A stretch of 64,000 nucleotides of DNA from Saccoglossus kowalevskii (taxonomy: Eukaryota; Hemichordata; Enteropneusta; Harrimaniidae). Of the stretch, positions 37,101-45,506 are shown in pieces. Position 1 is the first letter of the stretch. Each line of letters starts with the position of its first letter. Position numbers and translations under genes: made by a program. The stretch lies in NCBI RefSeq assembly GCF_000003605.2, contig NW_003154741.1:94250-158249 (forward strand), given 5' to 3'. The notes beneath the pieces are model-generated. The model ran no database searches, was not told the origin of the DNA, and saw nothing but the letters and a program-made list of their open reading frames with translations.

Positions 37101-38283
37101 GTCAGGCAAGCCAGGTAAATGACCAACTACACAATGAGTGTATAATGAGTACAAATGTATACGGCAATTACATTTACTAATTATCTAGTAGTTGCGAATA
37201 AGTCGAAAAGACTTTTGTTCACAATTTTAAACTGAATATGTTGTTGTTCTAGTATCAATAAAGAATTTCCCAACTTGTAGTGCTCAATCCTAATAAATTA
37301 ATTGTCTTCACTATGGTGAAGTAATATACTATTCATATACACGCTTCTGTGAAAACATGATGTAAATGGGTAGAAGCAATATCAGTTAAATCGAAAACTG
37401 TTTAACTAAGTAGTCGTTCGTCGCCTCTGATAAAGTATTGTTTTTAAAAGTATATATGTCATTGATGGACGATTACAGATCACAACGATATCGACGCTTT
37501 TAGAATTATTCTAGTCAGTCATTTACGTCACAGAAGCACCCGCAGCTGGGAGGAGTATTGTAGTTGTATTTAACTGAATGATTTTAATTTCAACAGTATA
37601 CCGATGTCTTTGACGATGTTGGTGATCAATTCAAAGAGCCACTACCCACTGGGATAAATGTGTCAAATTTTATATCGGACACAGACATTTATATCTTGGT
37701 TTATGAACTATTCGAATTTATTAAGTTGGAAATCTCTGATGACAAACAAACTGATATTCAACCTGAAGATCCGTAAGTTCTAAAACAAACTTCACTTTTC
37801 TACAATTAAGGATAGTAGATTACTTTGTAAATATATTCAGATTTTTAAAATTTTTTGTGAGGAAACGCGCTGTCATTATTCAAATGAGTAAGATTGCACG
37901 TGAGTTCTTGCACACGTTGGTGTAATTCATTTGCCAGTGAGCAACATTGTGACATTGAGCACAGCAATGGTTAGCGTGTAAAGTAGACTCTATATTGAGG
38001 TACGGTAATGTACGGATTAAATAATCAACACTGAAGAACACTATTCGATGTAGCGGCTACCGGCTACCGGATATACGTTGGGGTGGGTGTAAGCAGCATA
38101 GTAACACTTTTTTCAATGTTATTCAACAGGCTAGCAGGTCGTTTTGAAAACTTCTGTGAAGAAAAGAACATTGAAATCCCGAGCGTTGATCGTTTTCCTT
38201 ATGACATTGTGATGAAGCACGTCACCGAGCTGTGGCATAAAATCAACAAACACCACACATGCCTGGAGAAAAGGAATCTGTAG
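1..38283 (+). CDS. RNF213: RNF213 (mysterin)-like AAA+ ATPase / E3 ubiquitin ligase, 5'-truncated by window edge
   Basis: A giant gene that enters the window already in frame. I traced 71 exons by GT-AG sites and phase; they join without any stop into 12906 nt (4301 codons plus TAG at 38281-38283). Human RNF213 has about 5200 residues, so the missing upstream part is of the order of 900. Order along the joined protein: N-terminal arm; AAA2 P-loop (residues 1127-1131); AAA3 Walker A (1535-1542) and Walker B (1599-1600); AAA4 Walker A-like GKPGSSKS (1932-1939) and Walker B (2007-2008); long helical E3 scaffold; RING (3109-3147); RZ finger (3589-3612); C-terminal domain. In humans this cytosolic, lipid-droplet- and microbe-associated enzyme ubiquitylates proteins and bacterial LPS. 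Exon coordinates are given in the block entries below. Identity rests on recognisable block-by-block similarity to human RNF213. Paralogues exist in invertebrates, so orthology is not proven. Confidence 0.93.
138..156. repeat. Short perfect palindrome in intron 1
   Basis: TGCATCTCT, one unpaired C, then AGAGATGCA: 9-bp arms in the intron between exons 1 and 2. No known function; it may be chance. Confidence 0.5.
432..1228 (+). other. Intron 2 of the RNF213-like gene
   Basis: Intron bounded by GTAAGC and a pyrimidine-rich TTTTTTTTCAG. Apart from the (TA)n tract near its 3' end, I see only AT-rich sequence and short chance frames on both strands. Confidence 0.8.
1136..1198. repeat. (TA)n microsatellite
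   Basis: A nearly uninterrupted run of about 31 TA units in intron 2 of the RNF213-like gene, about 30 nt before the acceptor of exon 3. It is likely polymorphic in length. Confidence 0.97.
6161..8474 (+). other. RNF213: RNF213-like exons 14-18: AAA2 module
   Basis: Exons: 6161-6401, 6735-6866, 6980-7073, 7937-8108, 8306-8474. Exon 14 carries SRPGLGKTLAIHRL, a P-loop (residues 1127-1131 of the joined protein) equivalent to the AAA2 ATP site of RNF213, which in the family holds ATP but is not the main motor. Exon 15 has the conserved MWRR-type motif here as VWRRRVSDL. Exon 16 (94 nt) is easy to miss: without it exon 17 would be read in the wrong frame. Exon 18 (YCGVENPSW...) matches the human segment preceding AAA3 closely. 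The intron after exon 18 contains the retroelement described separately. Confidence 0.88.
7074..7936 (+). other. Intron 16 of the RNF213-like gene
   Basis: 863-nt intron between exons 16 and 17. A frame open through the acceptor (7826-8095) is not used: the correct frame of exon 17 is set by the one-base carry-over from exon 16. Nothing else recognised. Confidence 0.75.
8847..9606 (-). pseudogene. Tyrosine recombinase remnant of the DIRS-like element
   Basis: The best part is 9104-8847: SGHSFCRGGASF (second catalytic Arg region, about 9068-9033), AQGDWRSQAYLLYM (GDW and the nucleophile Tyr about 8960). Upstream, 9606-9105, recombinase-like fragments appear in three different frames, for example LRSRLWTTRHPAHSTQ, so the N-terminal half is frameshifted. 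In live elements this enzyme integrates a circular DNA intermediate without target-site duplication. Confidence 0.8.
9618..10182 (-). pseudogene. Truncated reverse transcriptase and RNase H tail
   Basis: 10182-9688 reads YKRDLSRAYRQHRV...DYHLLGY, the first palm motif of a DIRS-like RT. The sequence then degenerates and no F/YxDD motif is present, so the centre of the RT is missing. A second frame, 9872-9618, has the end of the RNase H/connection part (AVHIPGRSNVADAPSR). The two frames overlap, showing at least one indel plus a deletion. Confidence 0.75.
10139..10954 (-). pseudogene. DIRS-like polyprotein leader region (Ser/Thr-rich, then FLEFGWPINY block)
   Basis: An open stretch of 271 codons. 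The first half is Ser/Thr-rich and low in complexity (including a run of threonines). The second half has SGLNIQSWRHFL, DFLEFGWPINY and SLGASVGPID, the conserved lead-in to the RT of YR retroelements found in corals and molluscs. It overlaps the RT piece by about 40 nt in a different frame, so another frameshift lies near 10140-10180. Confidence 0.7.
10961..11281 (-). pseudogene. Zinc-finger (CCHC/CCCH-like) part of the element's Gag
   Basis: This piece contains CTAFNEKGSCSFDPCKFKHIC followed by CNHC and a terminal HSEKDC, that is Cys/His clusters like the nucleic-acid-binding fingers of DIRS-type Gag proteins. It begins a few bases inside the end of the previous piece, so a small indel separates them. 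Function in the living element: RNA binding. Confidence 0.7.
11278..12086 (-). pseudogene. Gag-like ORF1 remnant of the DIRS-like element
   Basis: Starts with ATG at 12086-12084 (MPRSKRRSACSGC) and meets TAG at 12047-12045. The same frame then continues with EAHTWGKHDKFCTGP, a cysteine/tryptophan motif common at the N-terminus of these Gags. Further down (11610-11278) is another open piece ending in RGRGSFNR. The following piece (11281-10961) overlaps it in a different frame. The stop and the shift make this a non-functional copy. Confidence 0.75.
12442..13360 (+). other. Intron 19 of the RNF213-like gene
   Basis: 919 nt of AT-rich sequence between exons 19 and 20; no coding, RNA or repeat feature recognised. 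Confidence 0.75.
13556..14617 (+). other. Intron 20 of the RNF213-like gene, with a TCGCGA-rich dispersed-repeat-like patch
   Basis: Most is plain AT-rich intron. The part 13950-14160 is unlike its surroundings: it repeats short words such as TTCGC, TCGCGA and TTCGCTA in both orientations. This is a texture I associate with dispersed non-autonomous repeats, not coding. The 72-codon frame at 13952-14170 is a by-product. Confidence 0.45.
14741..15245 (+). other. Intron 21 of the RNF213-like gene
   Basis: 505 nt of AT-rich sequence between exons 21 and 22; nothing recognised. Confidence 0.7.
15364..16221 (+). other. Intron 22 of the RNF213-like gene
   Basis: 858 nt between the Walker A exon and the Walker B exon of AAA3. 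Nothing recognised. Confidence 0.7.
17613..17949 (+). other. Intron 26 of the RNF213-like gene
   Basis: 337 nt, AT-rich, donor GTAAGT, acceptor CATGCAG; nothing else recognised. Confidence 0.7.
18114..19000 (+). other. Intron 27 of the RNF213-like gene, with a TTA repeat and an intronic open frame
   Basis: 887 nt. It holds a (TTA)n run at about 18424-18440 and an 88-codon open frame (18601-18867) that resembles nothing I know. It contains AENAYRYNVEYMKCAINVKN and is followed directly by the short AGCCCG repeat. It may be the end of an old element. Confidence 0.5.
18868..18932. repeat. Degenerate AGCCCGYAA minisatellite
   Basis: Four to five imperfect copies of a 9-12 nt unit (AGCCCGTAAC, AGCCTGAAGCCCGCAAT, CAACCCGCAGCCC, ...) in intron 27. 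It is GC-richer than the intron around it. Confidence 0.6.
19001..20892 (+). other. RNF213: RNF213-like exons 28-33: AAA4 motor module
   Basis: Exons: 19001-19223, 19381-19551, 19818-19996, 20318-20440, 20546-20708, 20822-20892. The P-loop is GKPGSSKSLA (residues 1932-1941). It lacks the usual second glycine before Lys, but the same SSKS form is present in human RNF213, so it is a family trait rather than a lesion. Walker B LLDEVGLAEDSPKMPLK sits in exon 29 (residues 2005-2021). Exon 30 carries KKVGFIGLSNWPLDPAKMNR, the sensor-1/arginine region. Exon 31 has YFGLRDFY. The module looks catalytically complete. Confidence 0.93.
20893..21162. repeat. GATT/GGTT-rich simple-sequence intron 33
   Basis: This intron consists mainly of diverged GATT, GGTT and GTCG words (for example ATTGATTGATTGGTCGG and TTGGTTGATTGATTGATC), with strong purine/pyrimidine skew. 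It looks like an old decayed tetranucleotide repeat. Confidence 0.65.
21721..23248 (+). other. Intron 35 of the RNF213-like gene
   Basis: 1528 nt. Besides the antisense LINE scrap at 22085-22300 I recognise nothing. The minus frame 22634-22831 is not supported by any motif. Confidence 0.7.
22085..22300 (-). mobile_element. LINE (CR1/L2/Jockey-type) reverse-transcriptase fragment in intron 35
   Basis: The minus strand reads HALVESRLHYCDSSLYGITNEKISKLKRVQ, the thumb-region motif common to CR1/L2/Jockey non-LTR elements (SRLDYCNSLLYG...KLQRVQN-type). Only about 70 codons are recognisable. It sits in the 1.5-kb intron 21721-23248 of the RNF213-like gene, antisense to it. It is a 5'-truncated, dead scrap. 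Confidence 0.75.
23749..24070 (+). other. Intron 37 of the RNF213-like gene
   Basis: 322 nt, AT-rich. The acceptor CTTCCTCTTAG is strong. Nothing else recognised. Confidence 0.7.
24228..25352 (+). other. Intron 38 of the RNF213-like gene
   Basis: 1125 nt, AT-rich. It contains the 17-nt tandem duplication at 24361-24394 and a second small duplication (TGTGACTAACATA, about 25125-25155). No coding or RNA feature. Confidence 0.7.
24361..24394. repeat. Two-copy 17-nt tandem duplication
   Basis: The unit AACAAATGCATGAACAA occurs twice without spacer in intron 38. The exact identity suggests a recent replication-slippage event. Confidence 0.9.
26437..26939 (+). other. Intron 41 of the RNF213-like gene
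   Basis: 503 nt, AT-rich; nothing recognised. The human protein has a long low-complexity insert near here. In this gene exons 41 and 42 align directly without it. Confidence 0.65.
27977..28520 (+). other. Intron 44 of the RNF213-like gene
   Basis: 544 nt, AT-rich; nothing recognised. Confidence 0.7.
29408..29977 (+). other. Intron 47 of the RNF213-like gene, just before the RING exon
   Basis: 570 nt. The 76-codon frame 29408-29638 has no recognisable content and is out of phase with both neighbouring exons. Confidence 0.65.
29978..30163 (+). other. RNF213: RNF213-like exon 48: RING finger with atypical ligand spacing
   Basis: The exon encodes a cysteine/histidine-rich finger at the position of the human RNF213 RING. 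Candidate zinc ligands: Cys 29997, Cys 30003, Cys 30042, His 30048, Cys 30057 (or Cys 30054), Cys 30066, Cys 30096, Cys 30111. The core CGHVCCSRC is normal for a RING. The first pair is C-x-C (or H-x2-C if His 29994 is used) instead of C-x2-C, and the last pair is C-x4-C instead of C-x2-C. In human RNF213 the RING is dispensable for much of the ligase activity, so relaxed constraint here is plausible. Splice sites are clear (TTCCACAG before, GTTTGA after). Confidence 0.85.
30302..32683 (+). other. RNF213: RNF213-like exons 49-56: helical E3 segment between RING and RZ
   Basis: Exons: 30302-30550, 30721-30841, 31049-31447, 31612-31731, 31836-31919, 32086-32130, 32261-32437, 32608-32683. The first exon includes PVVRSYILQLLLRY, matching the human motif after the RING (PVIRSVILKLLLKY-type). 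Exon 54 is only 45 nt (15 codons) and is recognised by its splice sites and phase. Exon 56 ends in LQWY, which together with the next exon forms the aromatic pair in front of the RZ finger. No catalytic motif is visible in this block; it is scaffold. Confidence 0.85.
32684..33257 (+). other. Intron 56 of the RNF213-like gene, just before the RZ exon
   Basis: 574 nt. The frame that runs into the RZ exon from 33107 is intronic; using it would insert unrelated residues between the WY pair and the first RZ cysteine. Confidence 0.75.
33258..33756 (+). other. RNF213: RNF213-like exons 57-58: RZ zinc finger
   Basis: Exons 33258-33390 and 33600-33756. The joined sequence reads WYKCRNGHPYAIGECGKP, then C-x2-C and GVVIGG: a textbook RZ finger. 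Ligand/catalytic candidates: Cys 33260, His 33272, Cys 33293, Cys 33320, Cys 33329. In human RNF213 the corresponding His and Cys are needed for ubiquitin transfer, including to bacterial LPS; both are kept here. The start at 33258 is chosen because only that acceptor completes the codon split after 32683 and gives the family motif; an apparently longer open frame upstream (from 33107) is intron. The donor after 33390 (GTATGT) is preferred over 33388 on phase. Confidence 0.93.
35341..35372. repeat. Two-copy 16-nt tandem duplication
   Basis: TTATTCAGTGCATAAG occurs twice in direct succession in intron 64 of the RNF213-like gene, exact in both copies. Confidence 0.92.
36370..36640 (-). mobile_element. 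tRNA-derived SINE in RNF213-like intron 67
   Basis: Read on the minus strand, the segment has an A-box-like TAGTGTAGTGC (36598-36588) and a B box GTTCAAATC (36554-36546), 33 nt apart, as in a tRNA head. A non-tRNA body with GGGGCAACCCC and CCTATATACCCTG-like text follows toward 36370. Ends are approximate. It lies between exons 36151-36225 and 36695-36898. A true tRNA gene is unlikely because the acceptor stem does not pair and the body continues. Confidence 0.6.
37115..37596 (+). other. Intron 69 of the RNF213-like gene
   Basis: 482 nt, AT-rich; nothing recognised. Confidence 0.65.
37773..38129 (+). other. Intron 70 of the RNF213-like gene
   Basis: 357 nt. Donor GTAAGT, acceptor TTCAACAG; nothing else recognised. 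Confidence 0.65.
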
Positions 38284-38870
38284 AATTATGTAAACTGTAC
38301 TGGCATTTCAATTACATAATTCTACTAGCTATTCCATTATATCGTTTATAACGTTGATTAATTATGTATTCGAACATACACATAATCCTATCGGAATGTT
38401 AATCTATGTATTTGTTATTCACGCACATATAATTATATAATCCAGATAATTAGAACGTGTATTTGACCACCAAGTAATCAGTATATTTGTTAACAATGAA
38501 AAGACGAAAATATATTGTCGGTATTATATAAAGATATTTGCCAAAACAATGTGACAATAATGTGATTAATCATTTAATTAATGTTCAATCATTCTATTAT
38601 AGTCGATTACTAAAACAAGTTAATCAAAGCAATAACAAACTTAAACTCATTGTTTTTTTAGATATGTTTGAAAGCTCCTCAATATTATATTTTTAAGATG
38701 TGTGTGTTTTTGGCTTATGTTCGTTTGAATTTTGAATAGAAAATATTATATTTTAAAAGTATTTAGTTTTTGTGTAGGTGGTGGGCAGCGTCATTTTGAT
38801 TGAGGAGACAACAAAACACGATGTATGACGAATTTTGTTTAATACATAGAAAGTTTTCAATATATGATAT

Positions 38871-38876
38871 ATTAAA
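38871..38876 (+). terminator. Possible poly(A) signal (ATTAAA) of the RNF213-like gene
   Basis: No AATAAA lies within about 600 nt of the stop at 38283. ATTAAA at this position is the first accepted variant that I noticed. The true 3' end could use another variant nearer to the stop. Confidence 0.25.
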
Positions 38877-40003
38877 TAACTGACAAGTAACAAGTGACAT
38901 AATATTAATTACAGGCACACATATGCAACATTAATTACATATGCAACACGAAATTAGAACATTATTATACATGCGCAATCAAATTGATATTTGGTATGAT
39001 TTCACGGATTTGATATCTGGTATACCTCGTATATACTTTTTCTTTTTTTATATACAGCTTTCTGAAACGTGGGTCACTGTTCCATGAACACCTATTACCG
39101 CCAGTTTCACAATGAATCCGGGGGGAGTAAGATTCTATCAATTTCACGCAGTTTCATCCTTATACACATATCTAGATTTGGCTTTGAAATTTGTACTTAG
39201 GTTACAAATGCATGCTGGGAACTAAATCATAAAGATAATAATGGCTTGAAAAAATGAATGAGAGCAATATGTGTTCATGAATGCTGAAAGTACGAAACAA
39301 ATATATGGGATAAACATAAAAAATCGGATATTATCGATTCGTTTCTGAAATACCCTTTCCACATTTGGTTATTCTGGAACTTATTTGATAAAACAATATG
39401 AAGTTCAACAATCCCGATTTTCTCCCTTGCACACGGGATTTATATTCATTGGTGCTTCCCTTCAATGAGAAACTATATACAGATAAACAGATAGAAACAA
39501 TCCAGTATATCTCTATTCTATAATGTTATTATGTTTAATATATCTACAAGCTTATCTCACATTACTCTCATCAAATGTTCTATCTCTGGATATATAGCAA
39601 TGCCAATGGTGGTCAATATTAACAAACTGATGTACATTGGATTTGTCTACATAAATGCTTATCTATCAAATCATTAATTGTACTTAACTGAGTCAATAAA
39701 TTATTAAATGCATTATAACAGTATTTTATTATATCGTTTGGATGCAGATGGATATATGCATTTGATAAGCTGTTGGGGGTACAACTCACAAAACACTACC
39801 TTCATGTATTTACATTGACTATGACCATTGTCCACTGCTGTTTTGGCCCCTGGCAATTAATAAGTCGAGTGACAAATAACACTGGGAACTGATAGGCAGT
39901 TTGTCAACCTCTATAACAACTGCTAACCAGGAATATTGCCAAGATGAGCGATGACCTGACCTGCTCTTACCCTGGATTGGAATTGAGTCATTAGGACTTA
40001 TGT

Positions 40004-40025
40004 GGTTGCACATTAATATGCAACC
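40004..40025. repeat. Small hairpin
   Basis: GGTTGCA, an 8-nt loop CATTAATA, then TGCAACC. It may belong to a decayed non-autonomous element around 39820-40070, which is somewhat GC-richer than its flanks, but no ends or target duplications are visible. Confidence 0.35.
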
Positions 40026-43000
40026 CAATCACTGTCCTGGATGGTACTATCAACGTGACTTGGGAAAATATAAGCATTGGCTTCACCCCTTCGCCTCATC
40101 GCCATTAGATCATTATATACCGTTCTGGTTGGCAAGAACCGATCGTTCGCACTTGAAAATAAAATAACGGCGTTGTTCGCTGCTGTTGTTTGTACGTGTG
40201 CATGTTAATAAAACCACGTATAGGGAATGTTATCGCAGTAGATATTGAGTCTGTGTTTGCTCAGCGAGCGACACTTTCACAAGCAGGTAGGCAGAAATAA
40301 ATATATGACGTCATAGTGCGTCGGCGTATAAAGAGCTGTATGGTGTACGTGCAATGAACTAACCATAATTACACATTTTCCCCTTCCACACAACTTTATT
40401 GGAAAAAAAACGGAATTTGTTTAAAGTTGCTATGCCTATACACAATTTTTCAGTCACCGTAGCAAATTGGAAATAACCAAAATGAAATTGCATTTCATAT
40501 TACAATTCAATGGTGTCCACAATAATCGATAAACGCAGCCATAATTGACATCATTTGGCCCGCACGCTAGATCTATCACACGAGTGTATCTACTTTAAAC
40601 CGGACATACCATGGGTGACAAGAGATAGAAAATAAATTACAGTAATTTCATAATTACAATTACAAACTGAATGCCGAAACGGTGCGCACAACAGAAGAAT
40701 GTGCATAATATGTCAATTACTAGCTAACTAATTACGAATTGCCATTATTAATATTATTATGGTGATATGATGTCGGTTCCAAAGAATCTATCAATAGCTG
40801 GTTAGAATCACTTTGTAAATATTCAGAGCAAAATAGTAATTGGCTAATCCATTCGCAGAGATTCACACCCACAAAATGACACGATAAGGTAAATTTATTT
40901 AAATTAATAAATACTATTAATATGTTCGCCTTCATTTGACCCAATGGTAATAATCATAACACCTACAAGCTGTGTTTGTAATGATTATTAAATAGAAATG
41001 CAGTTATTACAGCACAGAGATCACCTGTGCTTGTTGTATTTTATATCTGTTTCTTCAAACTTTCGTGAACCATTTTTTAAAAGTGGGTTAAAAGTGCCCC
41101 ATACAATAATTGCTTATTATACTGGTCATGATTACATCTCGGAAAATCGTCGCATAAAGATGGTGCAATTTAAAAAAGGATTATTGCGATGTGATAAATA
41201 TATCATAATTGCAGTGTGATAATATGAGGTTAATACAAGACTACCCTAAAGTATGCACGAAGATAGTACAGCGGGAGTATCGACCGATGCGCAGCGGATG
41301 TCGATGCGACGGCGTACTGTCTGCGTGTACTGTCTGACATCCGAACTGATGTGATCGGCGACGCCCTCCCAAAAATGCTTCTGTTTTTTATATCTTCAAA
41401 AACCGTTCTTTTACAAAGATTCAATTAATCGCAACAGATTCATCAATTCGAACCACATTGTAGAGTAATTGCATAGTTGTAAAAATACAGAAGGATAAGC
41501 TTTGACAATAACACCGAATTGGTCAGCATAGATGGTTGCGTAATGTACTATTTTCCACTAGGTACTAATAGTGAAACAATGGTAACTGTCAGCGTTATTT
41601 TGTGCCGAGATTTAGTTATCTGTGGTCGATTTAAAAGACGATTGGTGGTTTCGTCAGCGCTAGTAAATTCTAACACATATACGTTGCATTATGTATTTTC
41701 TACAGTTATATATAAAGGGTGCAATACATACCTCGTGAAAGTTCCTAATCAACATTCGTAATATGAGAATAAATGTGGTCGATGGTGGCATAAAGTTGTC
41801 AGTTCTATGTGCTGTACCTGTTCACAGTTCTCGTAGATTATCAAAAACTGCCGCAATGCGTAGCGGATTATCTGTGGGAAAATAGGATGTTTGAACATTG
41901 TTACATTTGAGTTCTACAAAAATAAGGTCTCATCCTAGTCCAAGAGATAGCACGGTTTTGTAACATTTAAACAATTCGGATGTACACCAATAAGTCGTGA
42001 TATTTATATAATTAGGATAAACAAGAAAACAATAACTGAATAACATATTTGCAAATGAGTATAATATATGAATTTATAATTATTAAAATTAAACAAAAGA
42101 ATGTAGTGAAAAAAGATGTTGCTTGAGTTCTTTTTTTTAAATATGGATCTACTGTGTATGGATTCTAAGTACTGGGGCAGGTCATTCCAGTATTTTGTTC
42201 CATTTTACTCGAGGGGTTAAATGACGAATTGTGTTATTTAGAAAGAAAGGTTATGTTTGTAAGGACAGAGTGCTAACAAACATATTGTAACGTAAAATTA
42301 TAGTGAAAAACACATGTGGTAGAAGAGTCTCTCGATGTGCAGTGTAAAGCACCATTATTTGGTAATTAGTTTTGAACCATGAAGCACGTTTATTTTTGGA
42401 GACAGTGGTATTTCAACTTGGATGGTACGGTGTAATTAATTAATAATTATAAAAGCGTGCTCCTCGGTGGTAAAATGTGATGTCCCAAACAATGTAATGA
42501 AATACCTTGGAATGTAGCTGAAAATGTGCTAAGTAAAGCTTGTTACTCAAATAGTTTATTTCACTACCAAATTGGCTATTTCTCTTTTTTCCTATTGGTC
42601 CCCTATTTTAAAAAATCTCTATTTTTTCTATAACTTAATTTGTAAGCCTATAGTTAAAATTACCCCTATAAACGTAGCTACAGTAGGTAAAACACTTAGT
42701 CGGAACTAAATGTGGTAGCTGATACCTTCTGTACACAAGTGCAAGTTTTAATGTGAGTACAGCTTATTTATTCACATAGCTATTTACGGGAGAGCGCATT
42801 TAATATTTATCACTGATTAATATTTGTATTTACTCTACCAGTGCCTAGCGCCCCCAAGTGTTCACTAATTGAATAAAATAAGAAAAAGCGTATAAACTCG
42901 TCGTCTCGTTGTCGACGGGGTAGGGGTGTGAAGAGAGTAAAGTTATTGGTAGAAACATCTCGTATTATTTGCATACACTAATAAGCAATGAAGAAATCGT

Positions 43001-43690
43001 GTTTTTCGGTAAAACTGTACTGAATTGTTAAGAGGCGAACAAATAATCAAAAAATCCCTGTAGATATTCTTTATGGACTGGATATGGTTTATAGAGTTCA
43101 TTAACAACGGTTGCGAACTACTGTTTTTTCATTTATCTCGGTTATTAACCTTATTCCTACTATTCATTCACACCTTCATAGTGCAGATTGATATTCATTT
43201 TCCTGACATCACAACATCAAGAAGACGCGCGAGCATTCTAAGATTAAGTCGCTCTCACAACTTCTTCAAACTAGAATCCCCGCTCGCACCACGACAGGAA
43301 CACGTAATCTCTTCTATGTGGTTAAAGTTTTTTATATATTTTCCCGTTTCCCGAATGCTAATTTTAGTTATTATGATCGATGTTTTATACAGGCATGTCC
43401 ACAACATAACAGCAAAGTTTTGTTCTGTCAATATCAATACAGTATAGCAACGAATGTCATTCCCGGCAACACTATGTACCGGTAACTGGCTGAATCATTT
43501 TGGAGGACGCGCTGCTCTAAATCCATAGAAGGAATAGTTTTGTCCAAATAAGGTCAAACAGGGTGTGATATAGAAAATTATTATACATCTGTCACCGTAA
43601 GTTACAGCGTGCCGTAATGTTGCGGTATTGCACTGGGTATTTTCATCCTACCTTATTAGGGAACGCGAATTCCAAATATAGAGCGATTAC

Positions 43691-43768
43691 GCGCATGTGC
43701 GTCCTCTAGTAACAAAAACAAACATGGCAGCCCCAGGGGTTTTACCGGACCCAACAAAAAGAAGTTAA
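43691..43768 (+). promoter_or_regulatory. NRF1-like site followed by a short well-placed ATG
   Basis: GCGCATGTGCGT at 43691-43702 is close to the NRF1 consensus (GCGCATGCGC) that marks many animal housekeeping promoters. 23 nt later AAACATGG starts a 14-codon frame (MAAPGVLPDPTKRS) that stops at 43766-43768 with no splice donor before it. It could be an old promoter/first-exon copy without its gene, or chance. Confidence 0.25.
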
Positions 43769-45179
43769 ATAAATAAATATGTTTTAAACGTTTTGTATTT
43801 CGGCATTCCGAAGATGTACCTTTAACATTATCCATAATCATTGAATATACCAAGGTTATAAAACATGTACTGAGGTGATACCTAAATATTTAAGTGAACC
43901 TTAATGAGCATAACCTGCAATCACTTATTTATCTTGACCCGTTATTTCACGGTTTAAATTAGGACCAGCACTGCCTTTTATATCATCACTTAGCAACAGA
44001 ATCATTCTCTTATTGTACAAATAAAGTTGCATAAATTCACACAGAAAAAAAATTGTTAGTGTTTTTATTACAAACTTCATTTTGTGTACAATGAAAAATT
44101 CAAAGTCTAAATACATAGTTCCATTATTCATATTTTTTGATAAAATAAAAGTGTCATAAATGAAGAAATTTAATTGAAGTCAGCAAATCTTCTGTAATAG
44201 ACTTGTGTATATTGCAGAACTATGTGGCATTGTTGCATGATATAAGCCATCAAAATTGTCTTTCAAATTCAGATCCTGTGAAAAAATACAAAAAAAAACA
44301 AATAAATAAACAATATACAGTTCACATTTTTCTCTCGTAACGGCACTCAAAATCGTAATCACATGATACTGTTGTGTTGGATCAATGATTTGTTATTGTA
44401 ATAATCGAAACAGAATGATTATCTTGAATACGTCCAAAAACAGTCATATTGCAATGCATGGTCGCTATTTGTGACGATCGAATACAAAACAACCGTGACT
44501 GCATGCGTAGGGCAGTGTGAAGGGGCATTGTCCATTAGTTAGCCCCGATCAATATAGCATTATACGTAGGGCTACTTATATTTCAGTTAAACGCAAGAAA
44601 ATATTTTTAGCCAACACAAATTGAAATAGATAGCTTGAATGATAAACGAACAGGCAAAAATATTATTGAAGCATGCATTAATTAAATAACGTAAAAACCT
44701 GCACTCAGTAGATAAAAAACAAATTACTTCACTGTACTTATCAAATAATTTAGTGATTTTCAGATTATTCAGTCTTAATTATCGCGAAGTGACAACAGGC
44801 ATCCGTAAACATGGACCCGAACATGAGGTGTGTTACCATTGACCTCACTTAAGCGAATCTTCTCCCAAGATGCAACACTGGAACACATTGCCTGAACGAT
44901 AAGACAATGTGGGAAAGGCAGGGTGCAGGTACGTGGTAAAAATATTGATTATCTTTATTGCAATCATTTTCTAATCAGTATATCAAAGAAAATACGAATA
45001 AAGGTAACATTCTGACAAACCAACATAATAATAGAACTTTATTGACATTAATTTAAAAACATAAAAACAACTTTGTATTAGATGCATTTAATTTATAGTC
45101 CATCTTAATCAGAATCTGTACATTATGGGATCTAAAATAGCTGCTAAACGATCAAAATTGATCTAATCACAAATCAAAT

Positions 45180-45325
45180 TCATGTGCATATGTATACCTT
45201 CATGGCAGGTATGTGTACCAAATTTGAAAAGAATCCGTCAAAGCCTGTCTGAAATATGACCGCACACGCACGCATGTACGTACGGAACCAAAAACACTAC
45301 TAATAAATAAATAAATTGTTGTTGT
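45180..45325 (-). mobile_element. LINE/SINE 3'-tail-like segment
   Basis: Read on the minus strand it has TTTGACGGATTCTTTTCAAATTTGG and TACACATACC-type text, similar in build to the tails of RTE-type elements. Toward 45325 there is an A/T-rich simple end. It lies 0.2 kb on the 3' side of the LINE scrap 45507-45785 with the same orientation, so the two may be one element. Confidence 0.4.
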
Positions 45326-45506
45326 TTTTTTTCAATAAGTACGAAAAGGCAAGTCTGCAATTTACAGTGAGAGACTATCAAGAATTGTTCTAAAGAGAGG
45401 AGCGTCATGGATGTCAGATAATGCGAGTTGGTGTACAGTATTTTTCTAAGAGTAGGATGTGTTCAAGTAAATTTTTATGCATGGCTTCATATTTCAAGAC
45501 AATAAG

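Larger units (their letters stand above)
33874..38283 (+). other. RNF213: RNF213-like exons 59-71: C-terminal domain and stop
   Basis: Exons: 33874-34057, 34266-34357, 34454-34508, 34618-34823, 34909-35047, 35174-35257, 35496-35676, 35835-36039, 36151-36225, 36695-36898, 37016-37114, 37597-37772, 38130-38283. Recognisable family pieces: LRAVQYLPDI (exon 63), LIPSRRGRGVC (exon 65) and AHIVAYDYRKDLEPLIMSHCDY (exon 66), in the human order. The last exon is poorly conserved, as in other members, and stops with TAG at 38281-38283. The exon 65 donor is taken at 35676 rather than 35671, because only this completes the codon with exon 66. Confidence 0.88.

Noticed and set aside
43073-43447. 124-codon hydrophobic plus-strand frame
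   Set aside because: Hydrophobicity follows from T-rich composition; no signal peptide design, family motif or gene context.
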